A stretch of 64,000 nt of DNA from Basidiobolus meristosporus CBS 931.73 (lineage: Eukaryota; Basidiobolomycota; Basidiobolomycetes; Basidiobolales; Basidiobolaceae): positions 17,806 to 81,805 of the forward strand of contig MCFE01000397.1 of NCBI GenBank assembly GCA_002104905.1. The letters run 5' to 3'. This document shows positions 32,699-45,022 of this stretch, piece after piece; positions within the stretch are counted from its first letter, which is position 1; every line of letters starts with the position of its first letter. The notes beneath the pieces were generated by a model, which saw only the letters and a list, made by a program, of their open reading frames with translations, ran no database searches and was not told the DNA's origin. The position numbers were made by a program, and so were the translations under genes.

Positions 32699-35600
32699 TT
32701 GCAACTGGACCCACCCATGAAAATCCAGCATATCCAAGAATCTTCCTTTGCCACAAAATCTATCCAGACCTTGAGAAAGCCAGTCAAAATCCAGATCCCT
32801 GACTCCAGTCCTGTCCCAGTCCTAGCCCTGATTGATTCCAGTGCTTCATCCTGTTTCATTGACCAAACCTTTGTCCAGAAGCACTCTATTCCTGTTACCT
32901 TGAGATCCTGTCCAGTCCAAGTAGAAGTTATTGATGGAAGATCACTCTCCTCTGGTGCTGTTACCCATGAAACATGCTTACTTCAGCTGCCCAGTACTGC
33001 TCATCAAGAAAGAATTGCCTTCAACATCATCAACTCACCACACTATCCTATTGTGCTTGGAAGCTCATGGCTGAGCTACCACAATCCAAGTATTCATTGG
33101 AAATCCAAGATCCTGTCATTCACCAGATCCCACCAAGTCAACTCCATGAAATCTCCAGACCCTGATAACCGTGAAAAGACTGTTGCCAACAGTTCAACAG
33201 CCCAAGATACCTTGCCAGCTGAAGGAGCCCCCTCAGCAAACATACCAGCCAAGTACCAAGAGTTTGCCCATGTCTTTGACAAGAAGAAAGCAGAACCCCT
33301 CCCGGACCATCAGCCTTATGACTACCCTATTGACCTTGAAGATGGAAAAGTCCCTCCATTTGGCCAAATGTATAACCTCTCCCAGCCGGAGTTGAAAGAA
33401 CTCCATGGTTATATTGAAGAAAACCTCCAGAAGGGTTTTATTCAGCACTCCAAATCACCTGCTGGAGCCCCAATCCTCTTTGTCAAGAAGAAGGATGGCA
33501 CACTCAGAATGTGTGTGGACTACTGTGCTCTGAATAAGACCACAGTCAAGAACCGCTACCCCCTGCCCCTGATCAACACACTGTTGGATCAGCTATCTGC
33601 TGCTCAAGTCTTCACCAAGATTGACTTGAGAGGAGCTTACAATCTTGACAGAATCAAGCCTGGTGATGAATGGAAAACTGCCTTTTGCACAAGATATGGT
33701 CACTTTGAGTACAAAGTAATGCCATTTGGCCTCACCAATGCCCCTGCAGTGTTTCAACACCTCATGAATGACATATTTTGTGAATACCTTGATCAGTTTG
33801 TGGTAATCTACCTTGATGATATTCTCATATACTCCAAGAGCCAAGATGAACATGATGAACATGTCAAGAAAGTATTGAGAAAACTAGACTCTGCTGGTCT
33901 TTATGCCAAGCTAGAGAAGTGTGAATTTGACCAGAGAGAAGTGGAATCTCTTGGTTACCTCATCAGCCCTGAGGGAACAAGAATGGACCCAAAGAAAGTT
34001 GACTCAGTCCAATCCTGGAAAACTCCAAGCTCAGTCAAGGAAGTAAAATCCTTCCTGGGATTTTCCAACTTCTATTGCAGGTTCATAGCCAACTACTCCA
34101 AGATAATCACCCCTCTAACAAAGCTTACCCAGAAGAACACACCTTTTGCCTGGAATGAGGAGCAATCCAGCTCATTCAACCAACTCAAGAAATCTTTCCT
34201 GAAGGCCCCTCTACTTGCCCACCCTGACCTTGAGAAGCAATTCATAGTGGAGACTGATGCTTCTGATTTTGCCCTTGGTGCCATACTCTCCCAATATGAT
34301 GAGGACAATGTGTTGCACCCCAATGCATTCTACTCTTGCAAGTTTTCCCCTGCAGAGATCAACTATGATATCTATGATAAGGAGTTGCTTGCCATCATTG
34401 TAGCCTTTGAGCAATGGAGACACTACCTGGACGGTGCAAAACACAAAATCAAAGTCTTCTGTGACCATTAGAACTTTGAGTACTTTGCAACTTCCAAAGT
34501 ACTAAACCGGAGACAAGCCAGATGGTCACTCTTCATGTCCAGCTTTGACTTTACTATCACCTATAGACCTGGTGCAAAACAAGGAAAGCCTGATGCCCTG
34601 TCCAGAAAAAAGGTATATGCCCTGGAAGAGGGAGATGATGCCTGTTGGCAAATGGAACACCCATTGCTGAGCAAGAAACATTTTGAGATTCTTGCCACCC
34701 AGTCCTCAAGTCTTGTCATCCCTTCATTCCTAGTAAGGATATCAGAATCCCAAGCCTCTGATATGACTTCCAGCACCATCACAAAATATCTGGAATCCCC
34801 AGTTGCACCCCCTTCCAAGTTCCCAAACATCCAGAACCTGCATTTGGTAAACAACCTCATCTACCACAAGCAGCAGCTTTATGTCCCAGACCTTGCCACC
34901 CAGCTAGACATCATTAAGTCTTGGCATGATTCAATGGCTACAGGCCACTTTGGTACTGCCAAAACCTTGAATGCTATCAAAAGAGATTTCTGGTGGCCTA
35001 GAATGATAACTCTTATCAAAGAGTACATTCTGACTTGTGATATTTGCAACCATTCAAAACCAGCCAGACACCAGCCCTATGGACTTCTTCAGCCCCTGCC
35101 TATCCCAGAACACCAATGGAGGTCTATATCTATGGACTTCATTACCAACCTCCCAGAGTCATGTGGCTTCAACACTATACTTGTAGTGGCTGACCAGCTG
35201 ACCAAGATGGCTCACTTTATCCCTTGCTGTAAGAACACTGATGCAAAAGAAACTGCTGCTTTAGTGCTGAAAAACATTTTCCACCTTCATGGTATCCCCA
35301 GTGATATTGTGTCAGATAGAGGCCCACAGTTTGTGTCCAAGTTTTGGAAACACTTCATGCAATACCTTGGTGTTCAAGTCAAGCTCTCTACTGCCTTCCA
35401 TCCACAGTCTGATGGCCAGACTGAAAGAATCAACCAGATTCTAGAGCCATACCTCCGGTGCTATATCAATTACCAGCAAGACAATTGGGTTGATCTACTC
35501 CCTGTTGCTGAGTTAGCCTACAACAACTCAAGCCATAGTGCAACCGGTTTTACACCATTCTATGCAAACTATGGACTCCACCCTCAGTTTGCTATCCAGA

Positions 35601-36196
35601 TTCCAACAAACCCAATGAGCCCACATGCGGCTGAACATGCCCAAGCAATCCAGGACATCCAGAATACCCTCAAGGAAGAACTATCCTTAGCTCAGGAACG
35701 CTACAAGAAATTTGCCAATCTAAAACAGCATCCCAGCCCTGATCTTAATGAAGGAGATTCTGTATGGCTGCTCAGAAGAAACATCAGCACCAACTGCCCT
35801 TGTGACAAATTGGATTTCAAGAAACCTGGTCCTTTCACAATCAAGAAGAAGCTTAGCCCTATAGTATATCAGCTACAGTTACCAGCAAGTATGAAAATCC
35901 ATGATACTTTCCATGTGTCCCTCCTGGAGCTGTATTGTAGGAACACCTTGCCAAACTGGCAAGAAGCAAAGCCCAAGCTATCCAGGTTGACCAACATCAA
36001 GAATTTGAAGTTAAACAGATTCTAGACTCTAAGTATATCCGGTCAAAGCTGCACTACTTAGTAGACTGGATTGGTTATGGCCCAAGTGACCAAACATGGG
36101 AACCAGCTACCCATCTCACTAATTGTCAAGAACTAGTTATCCAGTTCCACCAACAATATCCTGCAAAACCTGCCCCAAAGGGAAAAAGAGCTTTGC
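32699..36196 (+). pseudogene. Chromovirus pol: protease, RT, RNase H, integrase, chromodomain
   Basis: First piece, 590 aa to a TAG at 34469: protease LIDSSASSCFID (the usual DSGA has become DSSA), RT with [21 protein letters not shown] and YLDD, and RNase H TDASDFALGAILSQ. The TAG replaces the Lys codon expected in a CDHKNLEYF-type motif. Second piece, 496 aa to 36025: end of RNase H (PDALSR), integrase zinc region with H...CDICNHSKPAR, and DDE core (MDFITNLPE, DRGPQFVSKFWKHFMQ, HPQSDGQTERIN). A frameshift near 35970 puts the C-terminal chromodomain (YLVDWIGYGPSDQTWEPA) in another frame. The chromodomain places it among the chromoviruses, which target heterochromatin. Confidence 0.9.
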
Positions 36197-36213
36197 CTGG
36201 AAGAGGAGAGTAG

Positions 36214-36734
36214 TGTCATGATCACATGACAACCATGAACACCCATGCCAAGTTTCAGCTTCCTAGCTCAATATCTAAGAGATTCCTTCTGGCACCTTCT
36301 ACCACCTTCCAGAAAGTTCCTGACCATTCCAAACCATTGTTACACAATGAAACATTCCATGGAAGCTTTCCATTGTATTTTTCATAGTCCAGTACCATAT
36401 ATGGAAATACCAGATCACATGACTTAGTCACATGATCAGGTGGCCCAATCCATTTCCCCATCCTGTCTCTGTACCATGTCATCTATGTCATTATCCCCAG
36501 CACCATTGCTGTGCCTCACCCCACAACCCCATTAGTATCAGCTAATATCTCTTGGCATCAGTATAGCCAAAAAGTATGTATAGTCCTACCCCCCCTTAAG
36601 TATTCCTCAGTCTGATAAACACAGGTCTTGAATAAACAGCCTTGCCTTGAATCCTGCCTTGTCTTGATGGTCCACACCTAAGTCCTTTCCTGCCGTTCAT
36701 AGCTTTTCCTCCTGCCTTGTGTCTATTCATAACA
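36214..36734 (+). repeat. 3' LTR of the nested chromovirus
   Basis: 521 bp, the same length as the 5' LTR, with scattered substitutions, for example around 36395-36445 and 36692-36702. Confidence 0.93.
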
Positions 36735-36739
36735 ATTAC

Positions 36740-37672
36740 TCCATAACTCACACACATTATTATTACCCAAACACCAGCACTAAGAACATCATTTTTCCAC
36801 AGTGAGAACATACTGAAGTAAGCATGCAATTGCAGCAAAGTTGGCAAGCTATAAGCCATTGGCCAGAATATGGAATCAATTGAAAACCAGAGATACTTAA
36901 GAAAGAGGGTATCTGTTGGTGCAAAAGCTTTCCACTGGAAGCAATGCATTTGCTTTTCAACAGTATCCCTATGTTGATGACCAAGTTGTACATGGGGCAT
37001 TTCAAGCTAAATGAGCCCTTTGAGATACTGGAGAAATTTGAAAAAATTGGCAAGATATTACAGAGTATCCGCTACCCTAAGTACTTCTCACAGGCTCCAA
37101 CTAATATTCATATGCATATGCAACAATACAAATGCAAAGACTGGATGAACTGGATATGTATTTATTCAAGTGGTGTTCTGAAGCCATTCCTACCAAGAGT
37201 ACACTGGAAGTATTGGGAGTCATATGTGGACATTGTAGGAATACTTATCCAGAAGCAGATCACCAATGCCAACTTGATGCATCTACAGCTGTTGTGTGAG
37301 GAGTTTGTGACAGGATTTGAGTGGCTATACTACAAATATAAAGCTGAACGCATAGATCTCTGCTGCTACCGTATCCATTCTCTACTCCATCTTGCGTGGT
37401 GTGTGGAGAATATTGGGCCTTGCTTCACCTTTTGGGAGTTTCCTATGGAGTGGAGGTGTGGGGAGATAGGAAAACAAGTCAAGTTGCAGGTACTACCATA
37501 TCCCAATCTCATCAAGAATATTACCTTCAAGTCCATCATGGATGTTATGAGTTTGCACATGGAGGACAGCCAGAAAGAGTCGGAAAATACTGAGGACAAA
37601 TGTGCACATGGAAACACCTATGCCAATGGCATTAAGAAGCTAAGCAGCCCCAATGCGTGCGTAATCAGTTAA
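36740..37672 (+). pseudogene. Tnp2-like transposase, 3' part
   Basis: Continues the transposase interrupted at 30833. A 242-aa open piece (36944-37672) includes the family segments SFPLEAMHLLFNSIP..., LKPFLPRVHWKYWESYVDI and RIHSLLHLAWCVENIGPCFTFWEFPMEW, the last strongly resembling the Tnp2 C-terminal region. The part between 36740 and 36940 has stops. The natural end is the TAA at 37670. Confidence 0.8.
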
Positions 37673-38606
37673 GTAATGCAAAGTTCAGTTGGGTGCAACA
37701 AGCAACTAATTTTATCAGGAAAACTCCACCAAGATATGCTGGATTTCTTGTGGTCACAAGCCAACTTCTACACCATTCAATACGGAATTCACACAAACAA
37801 AAGCCAGAGCACACCTACAAGGGGGACTAGAGTCCAGCAGGGAGAAGGAATATATTGGCTAAATACCAAGAGGTTCTTTGTCAATATTCAGGAGGTATTC
37901 ATGGCTGAAGTGGCAACAACCAGGCATTTGTTTGCAAGATGTATATGCTACCAGCAGTACAAGGTATATGGCAACTTTGCAAGTAAAACACTAAAAAGCT
38001 ATAAAGTTGAGGTGATATAAGTATGTCAATTGCGGCAGGTGTGCGCATTTGTGGAGGTTAGTAAGCAGGAGGCCATAGTTTTTTTTGATTCAACCTATAT
38101 GTGGAATACCCAAGATAGTAGTGGGTAAGCAAATAAAGAAAGGTGATTCTACAGTGGAATATATGAATTGCACAAGGGGAGGTAGAAAAAGGAAATACCA
38201 TTTGGTAAATTGGTACGGTAGCATTATACAGAACCAGCAGCAGGCTGTCATACTGCCAATATAATGCCATCAGAGTCTTGCTGTGAGGCTGTCAAAATAC
38301 CGCCAAGTTTCTTGCCATATAAGACAATTGGATGTCCTGGCCATTTGGATCCACTTAAAATAGTTATAGAGTGCTAAAAGACTGCAACAATACCATGCAA
38401 ATATTGTCGCAGCACTGATCAAAAATCATATAGTTTTATCCCTTTATTTGGCTGTAAAATTTGCAAAACACTGTCATGATCTTGTTATAAGATTGTCAGG
38501 AGGGTCACTAATTCCAAGCTGCTATTATTATGATAGTCTCTAAACAGGATCTTGACCAATGATCCAGATTGGATCCACCTGTGGGACCAAATTATTTTTT
38601 GTAGGG
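37673..38606. other. CACTA right terminal region, non-coding
   Basis: A further 270 bp still show transposase-like codons (37676-38020, with DFLWSQANFYTIQYGIH), probably the decayed C-terminus in another frame. The last 580 bp are non-coding and end in the terminal repeat. The same terminal sequence is present at about 4880-5462. Confidence 0.6.
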
Positions 38607-40166
38607 AATGGTGGAGAATTTAACTCAAAACTCTTCATCTACTTCTGCAACATTCATGGGATAATACAAAAGTCTACTGTAGCATACTCCCCACAGCAAA
38701 ATGAAGTAGCAAAATGTGCTAACAGATCAATAACAGATATGACTAGATCTATGATCCATGATCAAAAATTATCCTATGATTTTTGGGCACAATCAGTTGC
38801 CACTGCTGTATATCTTAAAAATAAGAGTTATAACAAAGTAATCTGTAATTCTACTCCATTTGAGACATTGTATGAATACAGACCAGGTGCAGACCATTTA
38901 AGAATATTTGTGTGTATAGCATTTGCCAAAAAACTGCTCAGAAATCAGTCAAATTTTCAGCCAAAAAGTGTAAAATGCATATTTTTGGGCTGTTGCTGTT
39001 GAAATATTCTGTGGAGTAGTGAAAGTGATGTGGGGAGCTAGGGGATTTGTATGTTTTCACTGATTGACTTATTGATTAAAAGTATGGTTTTTATACTTTT
39101 TGTAAAGTAGAGCAAACAAATGTATAGAGTTTGTTAAGGAAGGTCCCAACCATATGTGTGCAAAGTTTGGGGGCTTTTGGACAACTTTGAGAAAGATAAT
39201 AATCTGGGTACCTGATAGTTTGGTAAGAATATTCTAAGTAAATCCCAACCAGAAATTTGGTCAGGAGAGAATGCTAATCAAAGAGTAAGATCTCTGTGAC
39301 AAAGTTAGCATGAGTATTTTGGTGATAACCTAATAAATACAACAATGGCAATGAGAGTACAGCGCACAGACTCTACAATACCAAAGCAAAGAAGCTGATC
39401 AAGTCCAGGGATGTGTTTGACAAAACTCAAAATTTTCATAAAGAGTGATATGACATTGTGACAAAAATGAAGACAAAAATTTTGTATAAAGTCCATCAAT
39501 TGCTAGGATTGAATCAGAGCAAAACAATGCAAATTTTCTCACTCTGGAGGACTCTTCAACCATGGTTCAGCCTGAAGGAGTGCCCAGGAATATCCCAAAA
39601 GTGAGCATTCTAGTATTAAATACCAGGAGATTTAGTCAGACAAGAAATAGCACAAATGATTATATCAATGTGGGTACAAGTTTGGCCTATGCCTATTCAG
39701 TCCATGGTGGTCAGCCCCAGACTGTAAAAGAGACCCTAAATAGCCCTCCAAATACATTTTGGAGATCTGCAATGACTGAGGATTATCAGATTCTGATGGA
39801 ATAGCAGACTTAGGACTTGGTCAACTTAACTGCAACCAAATATCAGTTAGATGCAGAGGGGACTTCAAGACAATATACTAGGCTGATTGTACAGTTGAAA
39901 GATGCAAATCAGGACTTGTGTCCAAAGGATACTCTCAAATAAAGGACTTGACTATACTAAGCCCTTTGCACTAGTAGCCAAGCTTAATTCCATCAGATAA
40001 ATGTTGGTTATTGCAGACAAATTTGAGTTTTCTATACATCAAATGGATGTGAATCTGCATTTTTGCATGAGGAACCTGATGAGGACATGTGCATGGACCA
40101 GCCTAATGGATTTTTTGACCAAGATAACCCCCATTTGGTGAGCCAACACAAAGAATTGCTATAAGG
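38607..40166 (+). pseudogene. Copia integrase-to-RT remnant (second family)
   Basis: Resumes the copia copy broken at 26697: integrase core from GGTGGAGAATT (FNSKLFIYFCNIHG, PQQNEVAKCANRS), the connection region and the RT start (MDQPNGFFDQDNPH near 40090). Frameshifts and stops occur throughout. It is interrupted by a 348-bp solo LTR (38997-39344) and by a gypsy element at 40167, beyond which a short RT piece continues at 45530. Confidence 0.78.
38997..39344 (-). repeat. Solo LTR of the second copia family, antisense
   Basis: 348 bp beginning TGTTGAAATATTCTGTGG and ending AATACAACA; reverse-complement similar to 51221-51570. Copia integrase sequence continues on both sides. The 5-bp flanks, GTTGC and ATGGC, agree at three of five positions, so any target duplication has decayed. 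Confidence 0.78.
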
Positions 40167-40694
40167 TGTTATGAATAGACACAAGGCAGGAGAGTAGAGC
40201 TAGGCAAGGCAGGACCAGGAAAGGACTTAGGTGTGGATCAACAAGGCAAGGTAGATTTCCAAGGCAAGGCTGTGTATTCAAGACCTGTGTTTATCAGACT
40301 GAGGAATACATAAGGGAGGATAGGACTATATATACTTTTTGGCAATATGAATGCCAAGAGATATTGGCTAATACTGATGAGGTTCTGGGGTGATGCACAG
40401 TAAGTGTGCCAAGATAGAATATACTAAAGAACAGACTGGAATATCACGTGGAGATATGTCAGGGGTCAGCTGATCATGTGACTAGGTCATGTGACATGTA
40501 GTTCCCATACATGGTATGGGACCACATAGACTCTAATGGGAAGCTTCCATAGAATGTTCTGTTGTGTAACATTGACTTGGAGCTTTCAAGAAGTTGCTAG
40601 AATGTAGTAGAACTTTCTAGAAGGAACTGGGATTTCTTCACTGACTTGATTTGGCTAGTTAATTGGACACCAGGGATATCATGGGATCATGACA
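40167..40694 (-). repeat. 3' LTR of the antisense chromovirus
   Basis: 528 bp; shares AGACTATATATAC..., TGCCAAGAGATATTGGC and other blocks with 45023-45529. Confidence 0.9.
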
Positions 40695-40721
40695 CTATTC
40701 TCCTCTTTTGATGGGCTCCCC

Positions 40722-43673
40722 TCAAGCTTTTGGCTTTGGCTTGTTGAGGTATGTCTGGTGGAATAGCACAACTAGATCTTGGCAGTTTGTTAGGTTTGCT
40801 GCTGGTTCCCAAGTTTGATCATTTGGGCCATAACCTACCCAATCTACCAGATAGTGAAGTTGGGATTTGATGTACTTTGAATCCAATACTTGCTGAACTT
40901 CAAACTCTTGGTGTTTGTCCACTTGGATGGCTGGGGGACTTGCTAGGTGCCAGTTGGGTAGAGTACTCTCATGGAATGGTTCTAAGAGGGATACATGGAA
41001 TGTATCATGAATTTTCATACTTGGTGGCAACTGAAGTTGGTACACAATTGGACTAAGTTTCTTCTTGATCCTGAATGGACCTAGTCTCTTGTAGTCTAAT
41101 TAGTCACAAGGGTGGCTGGCAGGAATGTTTCTTCTCAAGAGCCATACTGAGTCTCCTTCATTAAGCTTGGGGCTAGGCTGCCGTTTGCTGTCTGCAAACT
41201 TCTTGTACCCCTTATGGGCTAAGGATAGTTCTTTCTTGAGTGTTTCTAGATTTCCAGAATTGTTGATGCATGTTCAGCCGCTGGGGGGCTCATAGGGTTG
41301 GTTGGGATCTGAATATCAAGTTGTGGATTAAAACCATAATTTGCATAGAATGGGGTGAGACCTGTTGCACTATGATATGAGTTGCTGTAGGCAAATTCTG
41401 CAAGTGGTAGCAGTTGGGTCCAGTTGTCTTGCTGATAGTTAATATAGCACTGGAGGTATTGTTCATGGATCTGGTTAATTCTCTCTGTCTGGCCATCTGA
41501 CTGTGGATGAAAAGCAGTTGAGAGCTTGACTTGCACACCAAGATATTGCATGAAGTGCTTCCAGAATTTTGATATGAACTGGGGTCCTCTGTCTGATACA
41601 ATGTCACTGTGGATACCATGGAGTTGGAAAATGTTCTTGATCACTAAGTGGGCAGTCTCCTTAGCATCTATGTTCTTTGAGCAGGGAATGAAGTGAGCCA
41701 TCATTGTGAGCCAATCTGCCACTAATAGGATTGAATTGAATTGGTTGGATTCTGGGAGGTTGGTGATGAAGACCATTGAAATTGACTTCCATTGCTGGTC
41801 AGGGATTGCCAAGGGTTGGAGAAGTCCATAAGGCTGGTGTCTAGCAGATTTACACGGTTACATGTATCACAGGATTGGAGATACTCCTTGACAAGAGATA
41901 TCATCTTGGGCCACCAGAAGTCTCTCTCCATTGCATTCATGGTTTTAGCAGTAGTGTCTCCATTGCTCAAAGGCAACAATGATTGCAAGTAGTTCCTTAT
42001 CATAGATATCATAGTTTACTTCAGCTGGAGTAATTTCTGGGAGTAAAATGCAATGGGGTGTAGTAAGTTCTTGTCATTGTACTGGGAAAGGATTGCACCA
42101 AGTGCAAAGTCAGTGGCATCAGTTTCTATGATGAAAGGTTTCTCAAGGTCAGGGTGAGCAAGCAGGGGAGCATATAGGAAGGATTTCCTGAGGGAATTAA
42201 AGGACTTGGACTGTTCCTCATTCCAGGCAAAGGGCAGATTCTTCTGGGTGAGCTTTGTCAAGGGTGCAATCTTGGAGTAGTTAGCAATAAATCTACAATA
42301 GAAGTTGGTAAATCCAAGGAAGGACTGTACTTTGTTTACAGAACAGGAAGTTTTGCACAACTGGATGGCTTCTACTTTCTTGGGGTCCATTCTTGTTCCA
42401 TTTGAGCTGATAAGATAACCTAAGAACTCAACTACTTTCTGGTCAAACTCACATTTCTCCAATTTGGCATAGAGGCCAGCGGTGTCAAGTTTGGTCAAGA
42501 CTTTCTTGACACGGGAATTATGTTCTTCTTGTGTCTTAGAGTAGATCAAGATGTCATCAAGGTAGATAACCATATATTGGTCAAGGTATTCTTGGAAGAT
42601 GTCATTCATCAGGTGTTGAAAGACCACTGGGGCATTGGTGAGACCAAATGGCATAGCTTTATACTCAAAATGACCGTATCTTGTTCTGAATGCAGTTTTC
42701 CATTCATCATCAGGCTTGATCCTGACAAGGTTATATGCTGCTCTGAGGTCAATCTTAGTAAATACTTTGGCAGCAGTGAGTTGATCCAACAGGGTGTTGA
42801 TCAAGGGTAAAGGGTACCAGTTCTTGAGTGTGATCTTATTCAGTGCATGGTAGTCTACACACATTCCTAGGGTACCATTCTCTTTTTTGACAAAGAGGAT
42901 TGGGGCACCAGCTGGGGACTTAGAGTGCTGAATAAAACCTTTCTGGAGGCTTTCTTGAATATAGCCATGGAGTTCTTTCAACTCAGGTTGCAAGAGGTTG
43001 TAATTAGGACCAAAAGGTGGGGTTTTTCCTTCTTCAAGGTCAATGGGACAATCATAGGGTCTATGGGCTGGGAGTAGTTTGGCTTTCTTCTTGTCAAAGA
43101 CATGAGCAAACTCTTGATACTTGGCAAGTATTCCATTGAAGGGGGTTCCTTCAGTGATGATGGGCTCCTGTGTCTGGGGTAGCTTAGGAAAGGATACTTC
43201 TTTACCTGAAAAATCAGGTGGTTTCATGGAGTTGACATGGTGGATTCTGGGGAATGTCAGGATTTTGGTCTTCCAGTTGATAGCTGGGTTATGGTGACTA
43301 AGCCATGAGCTTCCAAGGACTATGGAGTAATGGGGAGAGTTGATAATGTTGAAGGCTAGTGTCTCATGATGACCAGTACTGGACAGCTGGAGTGGATGTT
43401 AACAGCACCAGAAGAGAGGGACCTTCCATCAATAACTTCTACTTGGACAGGACAGGATTTCAAGACAGTGGGGATTTTGTGCTTCTGGACAAATGACTGG
43501 TCAATGAAACAGGAGGAAGCTCCAGAATCCATGAGAGCAAGAACACAGACAGGGTTGGATTCAGGGATGTGGATGTTGACAGGCATTCTTAAGGACTGGA
43601 TGGACTTGGTAGCGTACAATGTTTGTTGAATGTGCTGAATTTTCATTGGAGGGTCCAGTTGCAAGCCTGTCAT
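40722..43673 (-). pseudogene. Chromovirus pol (antisense), frameshifted
   Basis: Starts at an ATG at 43673 that overlaps the gag stop codon. Pieces: 43356-43673 protease (LMDSGASSCFID, active Asp kept); 42016-43227 RT and RNase H start (403 aa; FGLTNAPVVFQ, YLDD, TDATDFALGAILSQ); 41722-42012 and 41246-41812 integrase (CDTCN, DRGPQFISKFWKHFMQ, HPQSDGQTERIN); and 40722-41045 the C-terminal chromodomain (YLVDWVGYGPNDQTWEPA). Roughly 180 residues covering the end of RNase H and the integrase N-terminus are missing or unreadable near 42010, where frames change. Confidence 0.85.
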
Positions 43674-44621
43674 TGTAACTGGACATTGGAGTTTCCCAAT
43701 AGTTCAGGAGAAGATTGTTCACTGGATGATTGCAGGAGCTTGAGGCTGGACTTCTTGTTAGGACAAGACTTGGCAAAGTGGCCTGGCCGGCCACAGTTAA
43801 GGCAGAGGTTTGCCTGCTGACATCTAGATCTTTGTTCTTTTGTGAGTTTCTTATATTTAGCACTGTCAATTTGCATAGGATCATCAGGCTTAGTATTGGG
43901 TGACTGGATTACTGGGAAGGAGGTTGGCTGATAAGTATGTCAAAATTTCTGTTTCTTCTGGAAAAGATGATTGTCACATTGTATTGGTTGATGAATAGCT
44001 TCACCCAAGGTGGTTGGGCCAGGGAGAGTGAGAAGTACATCACTGACTTCATCATTGAGCCCATCTTGAAATTGACTAATCAGGGCAGCATCACCCCAAA
44101 GGCTCAAGTCACTGGCTAGTAGCCGGAATTCAGAAGCATACATGGATGCAGGTCTGTTTTGTTGCTTCAAGTTCTTGATCTTGTTGGCAGCAGTTCTGGC
44201 TTGGTCAATGTTGCCAAATGTTAGCTCCATTTCTGTGAGGAAGGATATGGTAGTTGCTGAGTAGAGGGGAGTTGGTTTCCACCATAGGGGAGAACTATTT
44301 CTGGGCAGTTCCAGTCAGCAGGTTATAGATATAACCAACTTTTGCTTGATCTGTTGGGAACCAATTGGGTTGTAATGACAAGTGGTGTTTCACTATATTG
44401 ATGAAACCTTGGAACTTATTCTGGGATCCACTAAACTTGGTAGTGGAAGTGATCTTGGGATCATGTTAGGAGGGAGCCTGGATAGGCTGTTGGGCATTTT
44501 GGCTCTGGAGTTGAGCAACAGAGTTTATGAGGTCTGCATTGTCTTGTTGCAGCTGTGCAAAGGCAGCCATGAGACTTGCAAAGTTATACTCTGGGCTGGA
44601 CATGTCATGGTAGCAGGAGGC
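43670..44621 (-). pseudogene. Chromovirus gag (antisense), broken
   Basis: Homologous to 31761-32693. Readable pieces: 43940-44230 (MELTFGNIDQARTAANKIKN..., FQDGLNDEVSDVLLTLPG) and 43670-43876 with the CCHC knuckle CLNCGRPGHFAKSCP. The N-terminal part (44230-44621) has several stops. The gag stop TGA (43670-43672) overlaps the pol ATG. Confidence 0.8.
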
Positions 44622-45022
44622 GGAGAGGTCTCTTGGACTTCTTCAGGAATACTGGATATTCCTAGCTAATTTGTGGGTTATAAAGCCACTAGTTTGTCAA
44701 GAATACAATTATTGAGCCACAATCCCCAACTTTGAATAAGTTAGCATCACTTCAGAAGGTACTGGCTTTAATGTCCTTTGGTAGAGTATTATACTAAAGC
44801 TTCCAATACTCTATCAACTGTGAACTACACCAGCAGGGTAATAAAGTGAATGCAGCTTTGGCCAATAATCATACAAAGATAAAGTATCTTTGCCTTTAGA
44901 GGACAAGACTAGGGAAAGATTCAGGGTGACACTAATGGTAGGTATTCCTTTACAAGTTCTTCTCAAGAGCTCTGGGTAGAAGGCAGAGATCCACAGGTAA
45001 GTCAGGGGCAGTCTGATAAAAC

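Larger units (their letters stand above)
30834..36734 (+). mobile_element. Ty3/gypsy chromovirus with both LTRs, nested in the transposase
   Basis: LTRs of 521 bp each (30834-31354, 36214-36734), beginning TGTCATGATCACATGAC and ending TATTCATAACA, flanked by ATTAC on both sides (30829-30833, 36735-36739). The interior has gag with a CCHC knuckle and pol in the order protease, RT, RNase H, integrase, chromodomain. The LTRs are very similar, so insertion is more recent than the decay of the CACTA host element. A few point stops and one frameshift disable it. Confidence 0.95.
26913..38606 (+). mobile_element. CACTA/Tnp2-type DNA transposon, best copy (about 5.8 kb without the nested gypsy)
   Basis: Left end CCCAATGAAAAATTATTGAG, right end inverted CCCTACAAAAAATAATTTGG. 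Both flanks carry AATG (26909-26912 and 38607-38610), although CACTA elements usually duplicate 3 bp, so 3 versus 4 bp is open. Inside are a minus-strand accessory gene (27356-29310) and a divergent plus-strand Tnp2 transposase starting near 29470, with a gap of about 160 bp between them that should hold both promoters. A gypsy element is inserted in the transposase. Downstream of the transposase (37673-38606) I see only non-coding terminal sequence. Confidence 0.82.
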
